Shown here in pieces: positions 35,616 to 45,783 of a DNA stretch of 64,000 nucleotides. How positions within the stretch are numbered: the stretch's first letter is position 1; every line of letters begins with the position of its first letter. A program made the translations under genes and the position numbers. The stretch is from Burkholderiales bacterium 8X (GTDB lineage: Bacteria > Pseudomonadota > Gammaproteobacteria > Burkholderiales > Burkholderiaceae_C). The stretch lies in the NCBI GenBank assembly GCA_902506565.1, contig LR732703.1, positions 248,689 to 312,688 of the forward strand. The letters run 5' to 3'. The notes under the pieces were generated by a model. It had not been told where the DNA came from and ran no database searches. It worked only from the letters and a program-made list of their open reading frames with translations.

Positions 35616-36659
35616 TCAGTCGACCTTGGCCCCCGAAGCCTGCACCACCTTCGCCCACTTCGCATGCTCGCTGTCGATCAGCTTCGCGAATTCGGCCGGC
35701 GTATTGCCGCTCGGAATTGCACCTTGCGCGACCATCTTTTCCTTGATGGCCGCCGTGCCCAGCGACTTGGCGACTTCCTGCTGGATGCGATTGACGATCT
35801 CGGGCGGCGTGCCGGCGGGTGCCAGCAGGCCGAACCATGAACTCGCTTCGAAGCCCTTCAAGCTCGGACCACCCACTTCCGCGACCGTCGGGACGTCGGG
35901 CAAGGCCGGCGAGCGCTCGGCGCTGGTCACGGCCAAGGCCTTCAGCTTGCCGCCCTTGATCTGCTGCATCGATGAAGGCAGGTTGTCGAACATCACGTCC
36001 GCATTGCCGCCGACCATGTCGAGCAGCGCCGGCGCCGAACCGCGGTAGGGAATGTGGATCAGGTAGGTGCCGGTCATGCTCTTGAAAAGCTCGCCGGCCA
36101 GGTGGATCGACGTGCCGCTGCCGCTCGATGCCATGTTGAGCTTGCCGGGATTGGCCTTGGCGTACTTGATGAAGTCGGCCACGTTGTTGATGTTGAGCGC
36201 CTTGGCCTTGTCGACGTTCATCTCCATCACGTTCGGCACGGCCGCGACCAGGGTGATCGGGTCGAAATCCTTGATGGGGTCGAAGGGGAGCTTTGGATAG
36301 AGCGCCCGGTTGATGCCGTGCGTGCCGACCGTGCCCATGAGCAGGGTGTAGCCGTCGTTCGGCGCCTTCGCGACCAGGTCGGCGCCGACGTTGCCGCCGG
36401 CACCGGCCCGGTTGTCGACGATGAATTGCTGGCCGAATGCCTTGCTCAGTTCGGGCGCGACGGCGCGGGCGAGGATGTCGGTGGTGCCGCCGGCAGCGAA
36501 GGGGACGACGATGCGAACCGGCTTGTTCGGCCAGCCTTGCTGAGCGGCTGCGGGCAGCGCCAGGCCGAAGGTGAGCGCGGCTGCGACGCTCGACAGCGCC
36601 AGCACGGCGCGGCGGCGAGTCGAGGCAGCGCTCAAAGGGGTGAGGTGATGGTTTTCCAT
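35616..36659 (-). CDS. Bug-family tripartite tricarboxylate transporter receptor
   Basis: Periplasmic solute receptor of 347 residues, with a basic N-terminus and signal peptide ending LPAAAQQG. Family motifs are [40 protein letters not shown] and [20 protein letters not shown], as in TctC/Bug proteins. These are greatly expanded in Burkholderiales and often serve orphan or remote TctAB membrane pairs; none is seen here. The ligand is unknown. ATG at 36659 is used; GTG at 36665 is possible. Confidence 0.92.
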   Translation of the reverse strand: MENHHLTPLSAASTRRRAVLALSSVAAALTFGLALPAAAQQGWPNKPVRIVVPFAAGGTTDILARAVAPELSKAFGQQFIVDNRAGAGGNVGADLVAKAPNDGYTLLMGTVGTHGINRALYPKLPFDPIKDFDPITLVAAVPNVMEMNVDKAKALNINNVADFIKYAKANPGKLNMASSGSGTSIHLAGELFKSMTGTYLIHIPYRGSAPALLDMVGGNADVMFDNLPSSMQQIKGGKLKALAVTSAERSPALPDVPTVAEVGGPSLKGFEASSWFGLLAPAGTPPEIVNRIQQEVAKSLGTAAIKEKMVAQGAIPSGNTPAEFAKLIDSEHAKWAKVVQASGAKVD

Positions 36660-36722
36660 CGGCACGTTTTAACGTCGATCCGGTCCAGTTGGCGCAGGTA
36701 AAAACCCCGTGCCGGCCGGACG

Positions 36723-37757
36723 TCAGCGCCTTGCCATCAGCTCGCGCGCCGACTGCGCCACCTGCGCCGCGCTCACCCGCGACGCGGCTTCGAGCACCGG
36801 CGAATAGCCCACCGGAATGCGCGGTGCGCCCAGCCGTGCGACACGGCAGCCGGTGACCTCGGCAGCGGTGGCCGCGATCTCCGCCCCGAAGCCGGCGGCC
36901 TGGACGGCTTCATGCACCACCAGCAACCGGCCGCTGGCGGCGCAGGACGCGAGCACGGTCTCGCGATCCCATGGCCACAGGGTCCGCAGGTCGATCAGGT
37001 CGACCTCGATGCCTTCGCTCGCGAGCTGCTCGCAGGCCTCGGCGCAGGCCTGCAGCTGTCGGCTCCAGCTCACCATCGTGAGGGAGCGGCCTTCGCGCAG
37101 GCGTGCAGCCCGGCCGAGCACGGCGTCGCGCGCCGGATCGACCGGCCCCTTGGTGTTCCAGAGCGTCTTGTGCTCGATGTAGACCACCGGGTCGCCGGAG
37201 CGAAGGGCCGCTCGCAGCAGGCCGTAGTTGTCCTGCGGCGAGGACGGGCACACGACCACCACGCCGGGAAGATGGGCGAACCAGGCCTCCAGCGACTGCG
37301 AATGCTGCGCAGCCGATGCATCCCAGATGCCGCCGGGCATGCGCGCGACCAGCGGCACGCGACCCTGGCCGCCGAACATGAACCGATTCTTGGCGGCCTG
37401 GTTGACCAGTTCGTCCATGCCGCAGAGCGCGAAGTCGACCACGCGCATCTCGACCACCGGACGCAACCCGGCCAAGGCCATGCCGACGCCGGCGCCCATG
37501 ATCGCTGCCTCCGAGATCGGCGTGTCGATCACGCGGTCGACGCCGAATCGCTGCTGCAGGCCCTTGTACTGGCCGAAGATGCCGCCGCGGCCGACATCCT
37601 CGCCGAGCACGACCACGCGCGGGTCGGCCTCCATCTCGTGCTGCACGGCGAGCACGGCGGCTTCGGCATAACTGAGCTGCTGCATCGATTCGGTCGCGTG
37701 GGTCCTGGCCGTGCCGGCGGCATCGGCGCGAGCGGCGGTATCGGTGTTCAGATCCAT
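36723..37757 (-). CDS. 2-oxoacid/acetoin dehydrogenase E1 beta subunit
   Basis: Beta subunit of a thiamine-diphosphate E1 component, 344 residues. It has LGEDVGRGGIFGQYKGLQQR, the IDTPISEAAIMGAGVGMALA motif, NRFMFGGQGRVPLVARMPGG and a C-terminal transketolase domain (VDLIDLRTLWPWDRETVLAS). The start at 37757 overlaps the alpha-subunit stop by 10 bases. No E2 or E3 gene is present nearby, so the 2-oxoacid or acetoin substrate is undetermined. Confidence 0.9.
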   Translation of the reverse strand: MDLNTDTAARADAAGTARTHATESMQQLSYAEAAVLAVQHEMEADPRVVVLGEDVGRGGIFGQYKGLQQRFGVDRVIDTPISEAAIMGAGVGMALAGLRPVVEMRVVDFALCGMDELVNQAAKNRFMFGGQGRVPLVARMPGGIWDASAAQHSQSLEAWFAHLPGVVVVCPSSPQDNYGLLRAALRSGDPVVYIEHKTLWNTKGPVDPARDAVLGRAARLREGRSLTMVSWSRQLQACAEACEQLASEGIEVDLIDLRTLWPWDRETVLASCAASGRLLVVHEAVQAAGFGAEIAATAAEVTGCRVARLGAPRIPVGYSPVLEAASRVSAAQVAQSARELMARR

Positions 37758-38773
37758 TGGCCGGCTCCCGTGCTTTGCACGTCGGTGTAGGCCGCGCCGG
37801 GATCGGGCCACGGTGCGGCGGCGGCGATCCGGAGCGCCTCCTGCACTTCCTCGAGCGCTTCGCCCTCGATCGCCGCCAGCTGCGAAGCCGTCGCGATGTC
37901 GCCCGCGAGGATGCGGCGCCGCGCGCTCGCGATCGGATCGGTGTCGAGCGCCGCAGCCAGCTCGGCCGGATCGCGGTAGCTGGCCGGATCGACCGACACA
38001 TGGCCCTTCACCCGATAGGTGAGCGCATGCAGCAGCCGCGGTCCGCTGCCGCCGCGGACTTGCTCGACCAATTGCCCCGCGGCGGCGTGAACCGCGAACA
38101 CGTCGTTGCCGTCGACCTGCGTGGCCTCGATGTCCATCGCGGCGGCCCGGGCCGAGGCGCCTTCGCCGGCGGTCATGGGGCCGCTGGCGGTGGTCGCGCT
38201 CCAGCGGTTGTCCTCGCACACGAAAAGGACGGGCAGCCGGTAGACGCGTGCCCAGTTCAGCGATTCGAGGAACGGTCCGCGGTTGATCGCGCCATCGCCG
38301 AAGAAGCAGACGGTGATGGCGTCCTTCTTCTGGAGCTTTTGCGCATGCGCCGCGCCGACCGCGATCGGCAGGCCGGCGGCGACCACGCCGTTGGCGCCGA
38401 GCATGCCGACCGAGAAATCGGCGATGTGCATGGAGCCGCCCTTGCCGCCGTTGAAGCCGGTGGCCTTGCCGAACAGCTCGCACATCATCCGCGTGAGGTC
38501 GGCGCCCTTGGCGAGCGTGTGGCCGTGGCCGCGGTGGGTCGAGGTGAGCAGGTCCGATGACTGCAGGTGGGCGCAGACACCGGCCGGTACGGCTTCCTGC
38601 CCGGTGGAGAGGTGCAGCGGGCCGCGCACCTGGGCGGCTCCTGCGGCCTCTTGCCCATAGGCGCTGACGCCGCCCTGGCTGGCCGCTTCGGCGGCGTTCT
38701 CGAAAGCGCGAATGCGCTGCATGCTGCGGTAGAGGGCGAGGCAGTCGCCCGTTGAAGGCATCGAGGAATCCAT
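37748..38773 (-). CDS. 2-oxoacid/acetoin dehydrogenase E1 alpha subunit
   Basis: Alpha subunit, 341 residues, carrying the ThDP-binding motif GDGAINRGPFLESLNWARVY with a later CEDNRW, and HRGHGHTLAKGADLTRMMCE and GGKGGSMHIADF typical of this family. It is the first gene of the alpha-beta pair. It lies between two Bug-type receptor genes in the same direction, suggesting that uptake of an organic acid is linked to its oxidation. Substrate specificity is not readable. Confidence 0.92.
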   Translation of the reverse strand: MDSSMPSTGDCLALYRSMQRIRAFENAAEAASQGGVSAYGQEAAGAAQVRGPLHLSTGQEAVPAGVCAHLQSSDLLTSTHRGHGHTLAKGADLTRMMCELFGKATGFNGGKGGSMHIADFSVGMLGANGVVAAGLPIAVGAAHAQKLQKKDAITVCFFGDGAINRGPFLESLNWARVYRLPVLFVCEDNRWSATTASGPMTAGEGASARAAAMDIEATQVDGNDVFAVHAAAGQLVEQVRGGSGPRLLHALTYRVKGHVSVDPASYRDPAELAAALDTDPIASARRRILAGDIATASQLAAIEGEALEEVQEALRIAAAAPWPDPGAAYTDVQSTGAGQWI

Positions 38774-38860
38774 GGTGTCTCCAGCGCATCGGATGGCGCT
38801 TTCTTTCGAGGGTAGCGCAGCAGCGGCCCCGGCCGGGAGCGGGCTAACCCGCCGCCAACG

Positions 38861-38896
38861 AAAAAGCCGCTGCGGCCCGCAAGGGCGCAGCGGCTT
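38861..38896 (-). terminator. Rho-independent terminator after the second Bug receptor gene
   Basis: Read on the minus strand, an 11-bp perfect stem (AAGCCGCTGCG / CGCAGCGGCTT) is followed by TTTTT, 19 bases after the receptor stop. It separates that gene from the E1 alpha gene. Confidence 0.85.
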
Positions 38897-38914
38897 GGAT
38901 GACGGCGCTGACGA

Positions 38915-39892
38915 TCAGTCCGCGTAGACGCCGGCAGCCTTGATGATCGGGCTCCACTTGGCGATCTCGCTCGCCACGAACTTCTTGTGCTCGGCCGGCT
39001 CGACACGGCTGTCGGTGGTCACGACGGCGCCCAGGCCTTCCTGCTTCTTGATGAAATCCGGATCCTTCAAGGCGACCTTGAGCGCGTCGTTCAGCTTCTT
39101 CAGGACCGGTGCCGGCGTGCCGGCGGGTGCATAGAGGCCGTGCCAGATGCTGACCTGGAAGTTCTTCAAGCCGGATTCATCGAGCGTCGGCAGGTCCTTG
39201 AGCGCCGGCGTGGTGAGGCGCTTGTTGGTGGTGACCGCGTAGGCCTTGACCTTCTTGGCTTCGATCTGCGGCGTGGTGTTGGTGGTCTGGTCGCACAGGA
39301 GGTCGATCTGGCCGCCGATCAGGTCGGTGATGGCCGGCGCGGTGCCCTTGTACGGCACCGGCGTCATCTCGGTCTTCATGGCGGTCTGATAGAGCAGCCC
39401 GCACAGGTGCGAGGCCGAACCCACGCCGGCGTTGCCGAGGTTGATCTTGCCCTTGTTGGCGGCGATCCAGCTGGTGAGTTCCTGGTAGTTGTTGGCGGGC
39501 AGGCTCGGCTTGGCGATGAGAGTCATCGGCACTTCGTTGACCATGCCCAGGTACTCGAAATCCTTCTCGACGTTGAAGGGCACGTTGCGCACCAGCGTCG
39601 GAATGGTCGCCATGCCGATATGGTTGAGCAGCAGCACGTAGCCGTCCTTGGGAGCGCGTGCCACCTTGGCGGCACCGATGGAGCTGCCGGCGCCCGGCAC
39701 GTTGTCGATCACCACGGTTCCGCCGCCGAGCGGCTTGCGCAGCGCCTCGGCCAGGTCGCGTGCCACCCGGTCGGTCGGCCCGCCGGCCGCGAAGGGCACC
39801 ACGATGCTGATGGACTTGCCGCCCGGGAAATCCTGGGCTTGCACGCCGAACACGGCGGCGGCGAGGGTGGCGAGAACGAATACTTTTTTCAT
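38915..39892 (-). CDS. Bug-family tripartite tricarboxylate transporter receptor
   Basis: Periplasmic receptor of 325 residues. The signal peptide is MKKVFVLATLAAAVFGVQAQ; motifs [40 protein letters not shown] and YVLLLNHIGMATIPTL are typical of Bug proteins. The start at 39892 is chosen because the signal peptide begins there. It ends in a strong terminator, so it is probably a single-gene unit. The ligand is unknown, perhaps the acid handled by the E1 pair. Confidence 0.92.
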   Translation of the reverse strand: MKKVFVLATLAAAVFGVQAQDFPGGKSISIVVPFAAGGPTDRVARDLAEALRKPLGGGTVVIDNVPGAGSSIGAAKVARAPKDGYVLLLNHIGMATIPTLVRNVPFNVEKDFEYLGMVNEVPMTLIAKPSLPANNYQELTSWIAANKGKINLGNAGVGSASHLCGLLYQTAMKTEMTPVPYKGTAPAITDLIGGQIDLLCDQTTNTTPQIEAKKVKAYAVTTNKRLTTPALKDLPTLDESGLKNFQVSIWHGLYAPAGTPAPVLKKLNDALKVALKDPDFIKKQEGLGAVVTTDSRVEPAEHKKFVASEIAKWSPIIKAAGVYAD

Positions 39893-40172
39893 GGAAACTC
39901 CGCAGATTGAAACGAAAGGTGGACAGCAAAAGCGAGGAGACCGGCGCCTGGGGACAGTGGCCGTGCCAGGCGCGAAGGCGATGCACGGCCGGGTCGCGGC
40001 GATCATATCGGCCTAAGGACGGAGGCCCATCCCGACTTGCCCTTAGCGCTGCAAAGCCGGCGCCGAGACCGTGTGCGATTGCCAGCCGCGGCGCGCTGCT
40101 TGGCCCTTCGGTATCGGCTTCGCGTCCTACTCAGCTACAAATGGCCCGCCAGCATCATCCCCAGCGCTCCGA

Positions 40173-42863
40173 ATGACCACTCTTCCAACCGATCCCAACC
40201 GCTACGACAGCATCTTCGTCGGCCGCAGCGAAATGGCCGAGCTGATGCGTCGCCACGATTGGGCTGCGACTCCGCTCGGCCCGCCAGAAGGGTGGCCGGA
40301 CGAGCTCAAGGTGGCGCTTCGCATCCTGCTGACCTCGCGCTTCGAGATGTGGCTGGGCTGGGGTCCGGAGGTCCACTTCTTCTACAACGATGCGTACCGG
40401 CCCACGCTCGGCAAGAAGCACCCGAACGCACTGGCGAAGCCGACCCGCGAGCTGTGGCGCGAGATCTGGGACGATATCAAGGACCGCATCCACACGGTCT
40501 ACGACCAGGGTGAGTCGACCTGGGACCGCTCGCTGATGCTGCTGCTCGAGCGCTCGGGCTTTCCGGAAGAGACTTATCACACCTTCTCGTACAGCCCGCT
40601 GCTCGGGAACGACGGCAAGGTGCAGGGCCTGTTCTGCGCCGTGTCGGAAGACACCGAACGCATCCTGAGCGAGCGCCGGCTTCGAACCCTGCGCGAGCTG
40701 GCCGCTGGTTTGGCGGCATCCGACACCCGCGCCCAGGTTTTCGCGAACGTCCAGGACGTGCTCGGCAAGGCCACCCGCGACCTGCCTTTTTCGTTGCTCT
40801 ACCTGCTGGACGAGCAGGGGCATGCCCGCCTGACCTGCGCCTGCGGCATCGCGCCCGGCCATCCGCTCGCGCCCGAGCACTACGCGACGGGGCTCGGGCA
40901 TCCCTGGGAGTTCGAACGCCTGCTGGCGGGCGAAGGCTCCTTCGTGCTGGGCCTCGCGGACGTGGCCGACGTGCCCTGCGGCCCATGGTCGCGGCCTTCG
41001 CCGGCGGCGATGGTGGTCGGGCTCAGCGCGCCGGGCAGCAGCCGGCTGTCCGGCTTCCTGGTGGGTGGCGTCAATCCGCACCTGATGCTCGGCGAGGACT
41101 ATGCGAGCTTCATCCACCTGGTCGCCGGGCAGGTCGCGGCCGGCCTTTCGAATGTGGAAGCACTGGAGGCGAGCCTGGCCGAGCGCACCCGGCTGCGCAA
41201 CCTGTTCGAGCAGGCGCCCGGCTTCATGTGCGTGCTGAGCGGGCCGGAGCACATCTGCGAGCTCACCAATCGGTCCTACCAGCAGCTCATCGGGCATCGA
41301 CCTGTGGAGGGCAAGTCGATCCGCGAGGCGCTGCCCGAACTGGTGGGGCAGGGCTTCTTCGAATTGCTCGACGAGGTGTACCGAACCGGCCGCACCTACC
41401 TGGGGCGTGGCAGCAGCATCCGGCTGCAACTCGAGCCCGGCGGGCCGCTGGTCGAGCGCATCGTGGACTTCGTCTACCAACCGATCCGCGATGCGAGCGG
41501 CGCGGTCACCGGCATCTTCGCCGAGGGTTCGGACGTGACCGACAAGGCCGAGGCCGAGAACGAACTGCGCCTGCTCAACGAGAGCCTGGAGCTGCGAATC
41601 GCCGACCGCACCCGCGACCTCGAAGAGGCGCTGGAGCGGCTGCGCGAGGAAAGCCGCGAGCGCGAGGCGGTGCAGGATGCGCTGCGGCAATCGCAGAAGA
41701 TGGAGGCGGTCGGCCAGCTCACCGGTGGCCTCGCGCACGACTTCAACAACCTCCTGGCGAGCATCAGCGGCAGCCTCGAGCTGATGCAGCGCCGGCTGGC
41801 GCAAGGCCGGGTTTCGGAACTCGATCGCTACATCACCGTCGGCCACGGCGCGGCCAAGCGCGCGGCGGCGTTGACGCACCGCATGCTGGCGTTTTCGCGC
41901 CGCCAGACGCTCGAGCCCAAGGCCATCGACCTGAACCGGCTGGTCGGCGGCATGGAGGAACTCATCCGCCGCACCATGGGCCCGGAGATCCTGGTGGAGG
42001 TGGTCGGCTCGGTCGGCTTGTGGACCACGCTGGTGGACCCGAGCCAGCTCGACAACGCCCTGCTCAACCTGTGCATCAACGCCCGCGACGCGATGCCGGA
42101 TGGCGGCCGCCTCACCATCGAGACCTCGAACAAGTGGATGGACGAACGGGCCGGCCGCGAGCGCGACCTGCCGGCCGGCCAGTACGTCGCGCTGTGCGTG
42201 ACGGATACCGGCACCGGCATGTCGCAGGAGGTCCGCAACCGCGCCTTCGAGCCCTTCTTCACGACCAAGCCGATGGGAATGGGCACCGGGCTCGGCCTTT
42301 CGATGGTCTACGGCTTCGCGCGGCAATCGGGCGGACAGGTGCGCATCTATTCCGAGCTCGGCCTCGGCACCACGATGTGCATCTACCTGCCGCGCCATCT
42401 CGACGCGGCCGACACCGGCACCGCCGAAGAGCACTACCTGCCGAACCGGGCCGAGGTCGGCGCCGGCACCGTGCTCATCGTCGACGACGAGACCAACGTG
42501 CGCGGCGTGGTCAAGGAAGTGCTGGAGGACATGGGACTCGGCTCGATCGAGGCCGAGGACGGCGCGTCGGCCATGACCCTGCTCGACCACAAGGCCTCGA
42601 TCGATCTGCTGATCACCGACGTCGGCCTGCCCGGCGGCATGAACGGCCGCCAGCTGGCGGATGCCGCCCGCGCGTCGCGGCCCGGCCTCAAGGTGCTGTT
42701 CATCACCGGCTATGCCGAGAACGCGGTGATCGGCAACGGCCACCTCGAACCCGGCATGCGGGTCCTGACCAAGCCCTTCACGCTCGACGCCTTGGCGCTT
42801 CGCATCCGAGACTTGCTGGCCGAGCCGCCCACGCCGGTTTCGGACGCGCTGCCGCTCGATTGA
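40173..42863 (+). CDS. Hybrid sensor histidine kinase/response regulator
   Basis: 896-residue cytoplasmic kinase. From N to C: a PAS-like domain (about 10-155, ending in a PAC-type YHTFSYSPLLGNDGKVQGLF), a GAF-like domain (about 185-345), a second PAS domain (about 365-490), a coiled linker, a HisKA domain with His522 (GGLAHDFNNLLASISGSLEL), a HATPase domain (NLCINARDAMPDGGRLTIET; GTGLGLSMVYGFARQSGG) and a C-terminal receiver with Asp816 (ITDVGLPGGMNG). No membrane segment. The signal and target are unknown. ATG at 40173 is preferred; the longer frame upstream is not family-like. Confidence 0.93.
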   Translation: MTTLPTDPNRYDSIFVGRSEMAELMRRHDWAATPLGPPEGWPDELKVALRILLTSRFEMWLGWGPEVHFFYNDAYRPTLGKKHPNALAKPTRELWREIWDDIKDRIHTVYDQGESTWDRSLMLLLERSGFPEETYHTFSYSPLLGNDGKVQGLFCAVSEDTERILSERRLRTLRELAAGLAASDTRAQVFANVQDVLGKATRDLPFSLLYLLDEQGHARLTCACGIAPGHPLAPEHYATGLGHPWEFERLLAGEGSFVLGLADVADVPCGPWSRPSPAAMVVGLSAPGSSRLSGFLVGGVNPHLMLGEDYASFIHLVAGQVAAGLSNVEALEASLAERTRLRNLFEQAPGFMCVLSGPEHICELTNRSYQQLIGHRPVEGKSIREALPELVGQGFFELLDEVYRTGRTYLGRGSSIRLQLEPGGPLVERIVDFVYQPIRDASGAVTGIFAEGSDVTDKAEAENELRLLNESLELRIADRTRDLEEALERLREESREREAVQDALRQSQKMEAVGQLTGGLAHDFNNLLASISGSLELMQRRLAQGRVSELDRYITVGHGAAKRAAALTHRMLAFSRRQTLEPKAIDLNRLVGGMEELIRRTMGPEILVEVVGSVGLWTTLVDPSQLDNALLNLCINARDAMPDGGRLTIETSNKWMDERAGRERDLPAGQYVALCVTDTGTGMSQEVRNRAFEPFFTTKPMGMGTGLGLSMVYGFARQSGGQVRIYSELGLGTTMCIYLPRHLDAADTGTAEEHYLPNRAEVGAGTVLIVDDETNVRGVVKEVLEDMGLGSIEAEDGASAMTLLDHKASIDLLITDVGLPGGMNGRQLADAARASRPGLKVLFITGYAENAVIGNGHLEPGMRVLTKPFTLDALALRIRDLLAEPPTPVSDALPLD

Positions 42864-42900
42864 GCGACACCCTTCGAATTGCCGTGCGTCGACCCGAGCT

Positions 42901-44241
42901 TCAGGCCGGCGCCGGGCTCATCAGCTCGTCCAGCAGCCGGTAGTCGGGCGGCGTGGTGTCGATCGCGCGGCCGGCCCGCAGCACCGTGCGGTCGAACTGC
43001 GAGCGGGCCAGCATCTCCGAATAGTTGCGGGCCTTCAGCACCAGCAGGTCGGCAGCCGCACCCGCCTCGAGCACGCCACGATCGATGCCCATGATCTCGG
43101 CCGGGCTCGACGTGGCCGCCCGAATCCAGTCGCCGAGCGGATGGTCGAAATGCAGGATCTTCACGGCCTGCGTGAAGGTATCGAGCATGTCGTGGTCGCC
43201 GTACGCGTAGAACGGATCGCGGCAGTTGTCCCCGGCCACCGCGACCCGAAGGCCAGCGGCCTTCATCTCGTGCAGCACCGTGACGCCGCGCCAGCGCGGC
43301 GTGCGGGCCGAGGGGCTGCGGTCCTGCAGGTACATGTTGACCGTCGGCAGGCTCACGATGTCGATGCCGGCGTCTTTGCAGGCGGCGATGGTCTGCTCGA
43401 TGGTCTGGTCGTCCTGCAGGGCGAGCGCGGTGCAGTGCCCGCACAGGATGCGTCCGGCGAAGTCCTCGGCGACGGCCGTCCGGGCGACCCGGATCAGCGC
43501 GCCCGCCCGCGGGTCGGTCGACTCGTCCACGTGCAGGTCGAGGTCGAGCCCGCGCTCGGCGGCCAGGCGAAAGACCCGCACCAGCGCTTCGTCCAGGTCG
43601 GGCGGCATCGGCTCGGCCGGAAAGCGCGTCGACCGGGTCACGCAGCCGAGCCGTCCGCCGCTTTCGGCCACGGTGTCGGCGAGCCGCCGGCCTTCGTCGG
43701 TCAGGAAGACGTCGAGCGGCGCGATCGAACTCACCTGCAGGTCGACCCTGCCGGCCCAGCGCTCGCGCACCTCGCGGAACACCGGGAACGAGATATCGGC
43801 CTGCGGCGCCAGCGAGTCGAGGTGCGTTCGAATGGCGACCACGCCGCGCGCGTAGGCGGCCGCCAGGCCGAACTCCATGCGCTGCCGCACGTCTTCCGCA
43901 TGCCAGCGGGCCTGCCGGTCGCGCTGGGTCGCCATCGAGGCGCCGGCGCCGTCGCCGGTGGGGTTGGCCTGGCGCGGCCAGATGTGGCCCTTGTCCAGGT
44001 GGGTGTGGCAGTCGACCATGCCGGGCAGCACCATCGAGCCGTCCAGGTCGGGGCCGCTTTCGGCGGGCAGGCGGCCGGCCGGCTCGATTGCCTCGATGCG
44101 ACCACGGTCGAGCATCAGGTCGGCACGCACCAGGTCGTCCCGCGAGTCGGTCAGCGCGCCCTCCACCAGGCAGGTGGGCACGGTGACGTTGCGTAGCGCG
44201 TACCGGTCGGTTTCGGGCGGTCGGAAGAAGGAATGCGTCAT
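42901..44241 (-). CDS. Cytosine deaminase-like amidohydrolase
   Basis: Metal-dependent amidohydrolase of 446 residues. Metal ligands are visible: CHTHLDKGHIW (His79, His81), LDLHVDES, GHCTAL and the Asp in VAGDNCRDPFYAYG. These fit the CodA-like cytosine/isoguanine deaminase group, but related enzymes act on other N-heterocycles, so the substrate is open. It is encoded 78 bases downstream of the FAD oxidase gene in the same direction. Confidence 0.85.
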   Translation of the reverse strand: MTHSFFRPPETDRYALRNVTVPTCLVEGALTDSRDDLVRADLMLDRGRIEAIEPAGRLPAESGPDLDGSMVLPGMVDCHTHLDKGHIWPRQANPTGDGAGASMATQRDRQARWHAEDVRQRMEFGLAAAYARGVVAIRTHLDSLAPQADISFPVFREVRERWAGRVDLQVSSIAPLDVFLTDEGRRLADTVAESGGRLGCVTRSTRFPAEPMPPDLDEALVRVFRLAAERGLDLDLHVDESTDPRAGALIRVARTAVAEDFAGRILCGHCTALALQDDQTIEQTIAACKDAGIDIVSLPTVNMYLQDRSPSARTPRWRGVTVLHEMKAAGLRVAVAGDNCRDPFYAYGDHDMLDTFTQAVKILHFDHPLGDWIRAATSSPAEIMGIDRGVLEAGAAADLLVLKARNYSEMLARSQFDRTVLRAGRAIDTTPPDYRLLDELMSPAPA

Positions 44242-44319
44242 TCGGGAATCTGAAGTGGATGGGTCGTTGGCGGCTTGCAGCAGTCGAGGCCCGGGGCTCC
44301 GGGCCGCGGGCGCCACGGC

Positions 44320-45783
44320 TCAGGCCACGGGTGCGGCAGCGGCGCTTTCTCGGCTCTTGCCATCACGGGAGTCGGGGCCGGAACCGGCGTCGTCATAGCG
44401 CCACCCGCTGCTCGGCAGGTCGCCCCCGGTGCTGTCGTCGCCCGCCGCGTCGTCGTCGAAGCGCAGTTTGCCCGGGTTCATGAGACCGTGCGGATCCATC
44501 GCGCGCTTGAACGCGGCATCCTCGTCGTCCAGCGATTTCATGCCGCCCTCCTTGACCAGGAAGGTGTGGTTGTTCGCGACATGCGCCCCGTCCTCGGCCA
44601 TGCCGCGCATGATGTCCGCCAGTTGCGCTTCTCCCTCGTAGCGAAAGAAGGGCGAGCCCTGCAGGCTGAGCTTGCCGTCGAAGCGCTTGACCTCGAAGGC
44701 CATGCCCGGCAGATGCGCGAAGCGCCGGTGGCTGCGCTCGATCGCGCCGACCAGGTCGGGATCGAGGTAGAGGCCGACGTTGCTCACCAGGTCCGGGAAA
44801 TCGCGGTTCACATGCAGGCGGGTGTGGCCCCAACCGAATTCGTAGAGCGGCGCGCGGTAGGGGCCGAGGCCTTCGTCGGCCTCGGAAGTGATCTCGCCGC
44901 CGAAATCCTTCACCAGCGCCGCGAAGCCCTCCATGCAGGGCGCGGCGATCATCGCCAGCACCACGCCATCCTTGCCCCGGCGCCCGCAGGCCCGGATCGA
45001 TCGCATCATCTCGAGGATGCCGCCGCCCATGACCGAGACCAGCTTCTTCAGGAGGCCGTCCGAGGTGGCCAGCCGATGCGCGAAGCGCACCGCGGTCATG
45101 AACTCCGCGAACACCACCACCGCTTCGCGCCAGCGCCAGGCCGGCGCTAGCGGCAACTCGACCTCGGTGATGATGCCGTTGGTGCCATAGGCGTGGTGTA
45201 CCAGGTTCACCTGGTCGGCGCGGAGCTTCACGATGCGGGGCTCTTCCTCGATGCTCACCACCTCGAGCCCGAGCAGGTTGCCGCGGTCGCGCAGGATGCC
45301 GTAGCTGCAACTGCCGACGCCCGCATGGCCGCCGCCCACGAAGCCGCCGATGGTCGCCACCTTCTTGGTCGACGGATGCATGCGCAGCTCCCAGCCGGTC
45401 GGCCGGGTCGCCTCGTCGATGGCCATCATCCGGGCGCCGGCTTCGGCGCAGACGCTCTGGTCGCGCATCCAAAGCACCTTCGAAAGCGCGGTCATGTCGA
45501 CCATCGCGCCGCCGGCGAGCGGTATGCCCTGGCCGAAGTTGGCGGTGCCGGCGCCGCGCATCACCAGCGGCATGCGGGTGCGGGCCGCGGCCGAGGCGAT
45601 GCGAAGCACGTCGGCCTTGTCGCGCGGACGCACGATCAGGTCGGCCACTTTCTCGAGCGCGTCGCGCTTCATCACGGGGCTGAAGTTGGCGGTCATGTCG
45701 CGGCTCTTGCGCCGCACGATGTCAGGGTCGGCAATGGCGGGTACGTCGCCGAGCGCCGACAGAAAAGCTTCGATGTTGTGCAT
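44320..45783 (-). CDS. FAD-linked oxidase (GlcD/vanillyl-alcohol-oxidase fold)
   Basis: 487-residue FAD-binding oxidase. The PCMH-type FAD domain (about 40-220) has MPLVMRGAGTANFGQGIPLA and ATIGGFVGGGHAGVGSCSYG; the C-terminus has DPHGLMNPGKLRF, which closes the FAD site in this family. There is no iron-sulfur domain. The C-terminal 40 residues are polar and acidic. The start at 45783 (MHNIEAFLS) has AGGG just upstream; an alternative is at 45807. Paired with the deaminase, it may oxidise a heterocycle or hydroxy acid. Confidence 0.85.
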   Translation of the reverse strand: MHNIEAFLSALGDVPAIADPDIVRRKSRDMTANFSPVMKRDALEKVADLIVRPRDKADVLRIASAAARTRMPLVMRGAGTANFGQGIPLAGGAMVDMTALSKVLWMRDQSVCAEAGARMMAIDEATRPTGWELRMHPSTKKVATIGGFVGGGHAGVGSCSYGILRDRGNLLGLEVVSIEEEPRIVKLRADQVNLVHHAYGTNGIITEVELPLAPAWRWREAVVVFAEFMTAVRFAHRLATSDGLLKKLVSVMGGGILEMMRSIRACGRRGKDGVVLAMIAAPCMEGFAALVKDFGGEITSEADEGLGPYRAPLYEFGWGHTRLHVNRDFPDLVSNVGLYLDPDLVGAIERSHRRFAHLPGMAFEVKRFDGKLSLQGSPFFRYEGEAQLADIMRGMAEDGAHVANNHTFLVKEGGMKSLDDEDAAFKRAMDPHGLMNPGKLRFDDDAAGDDSTGGDLPSSGWRYDDAGSGPDSRDGKSRESAAAAPVA

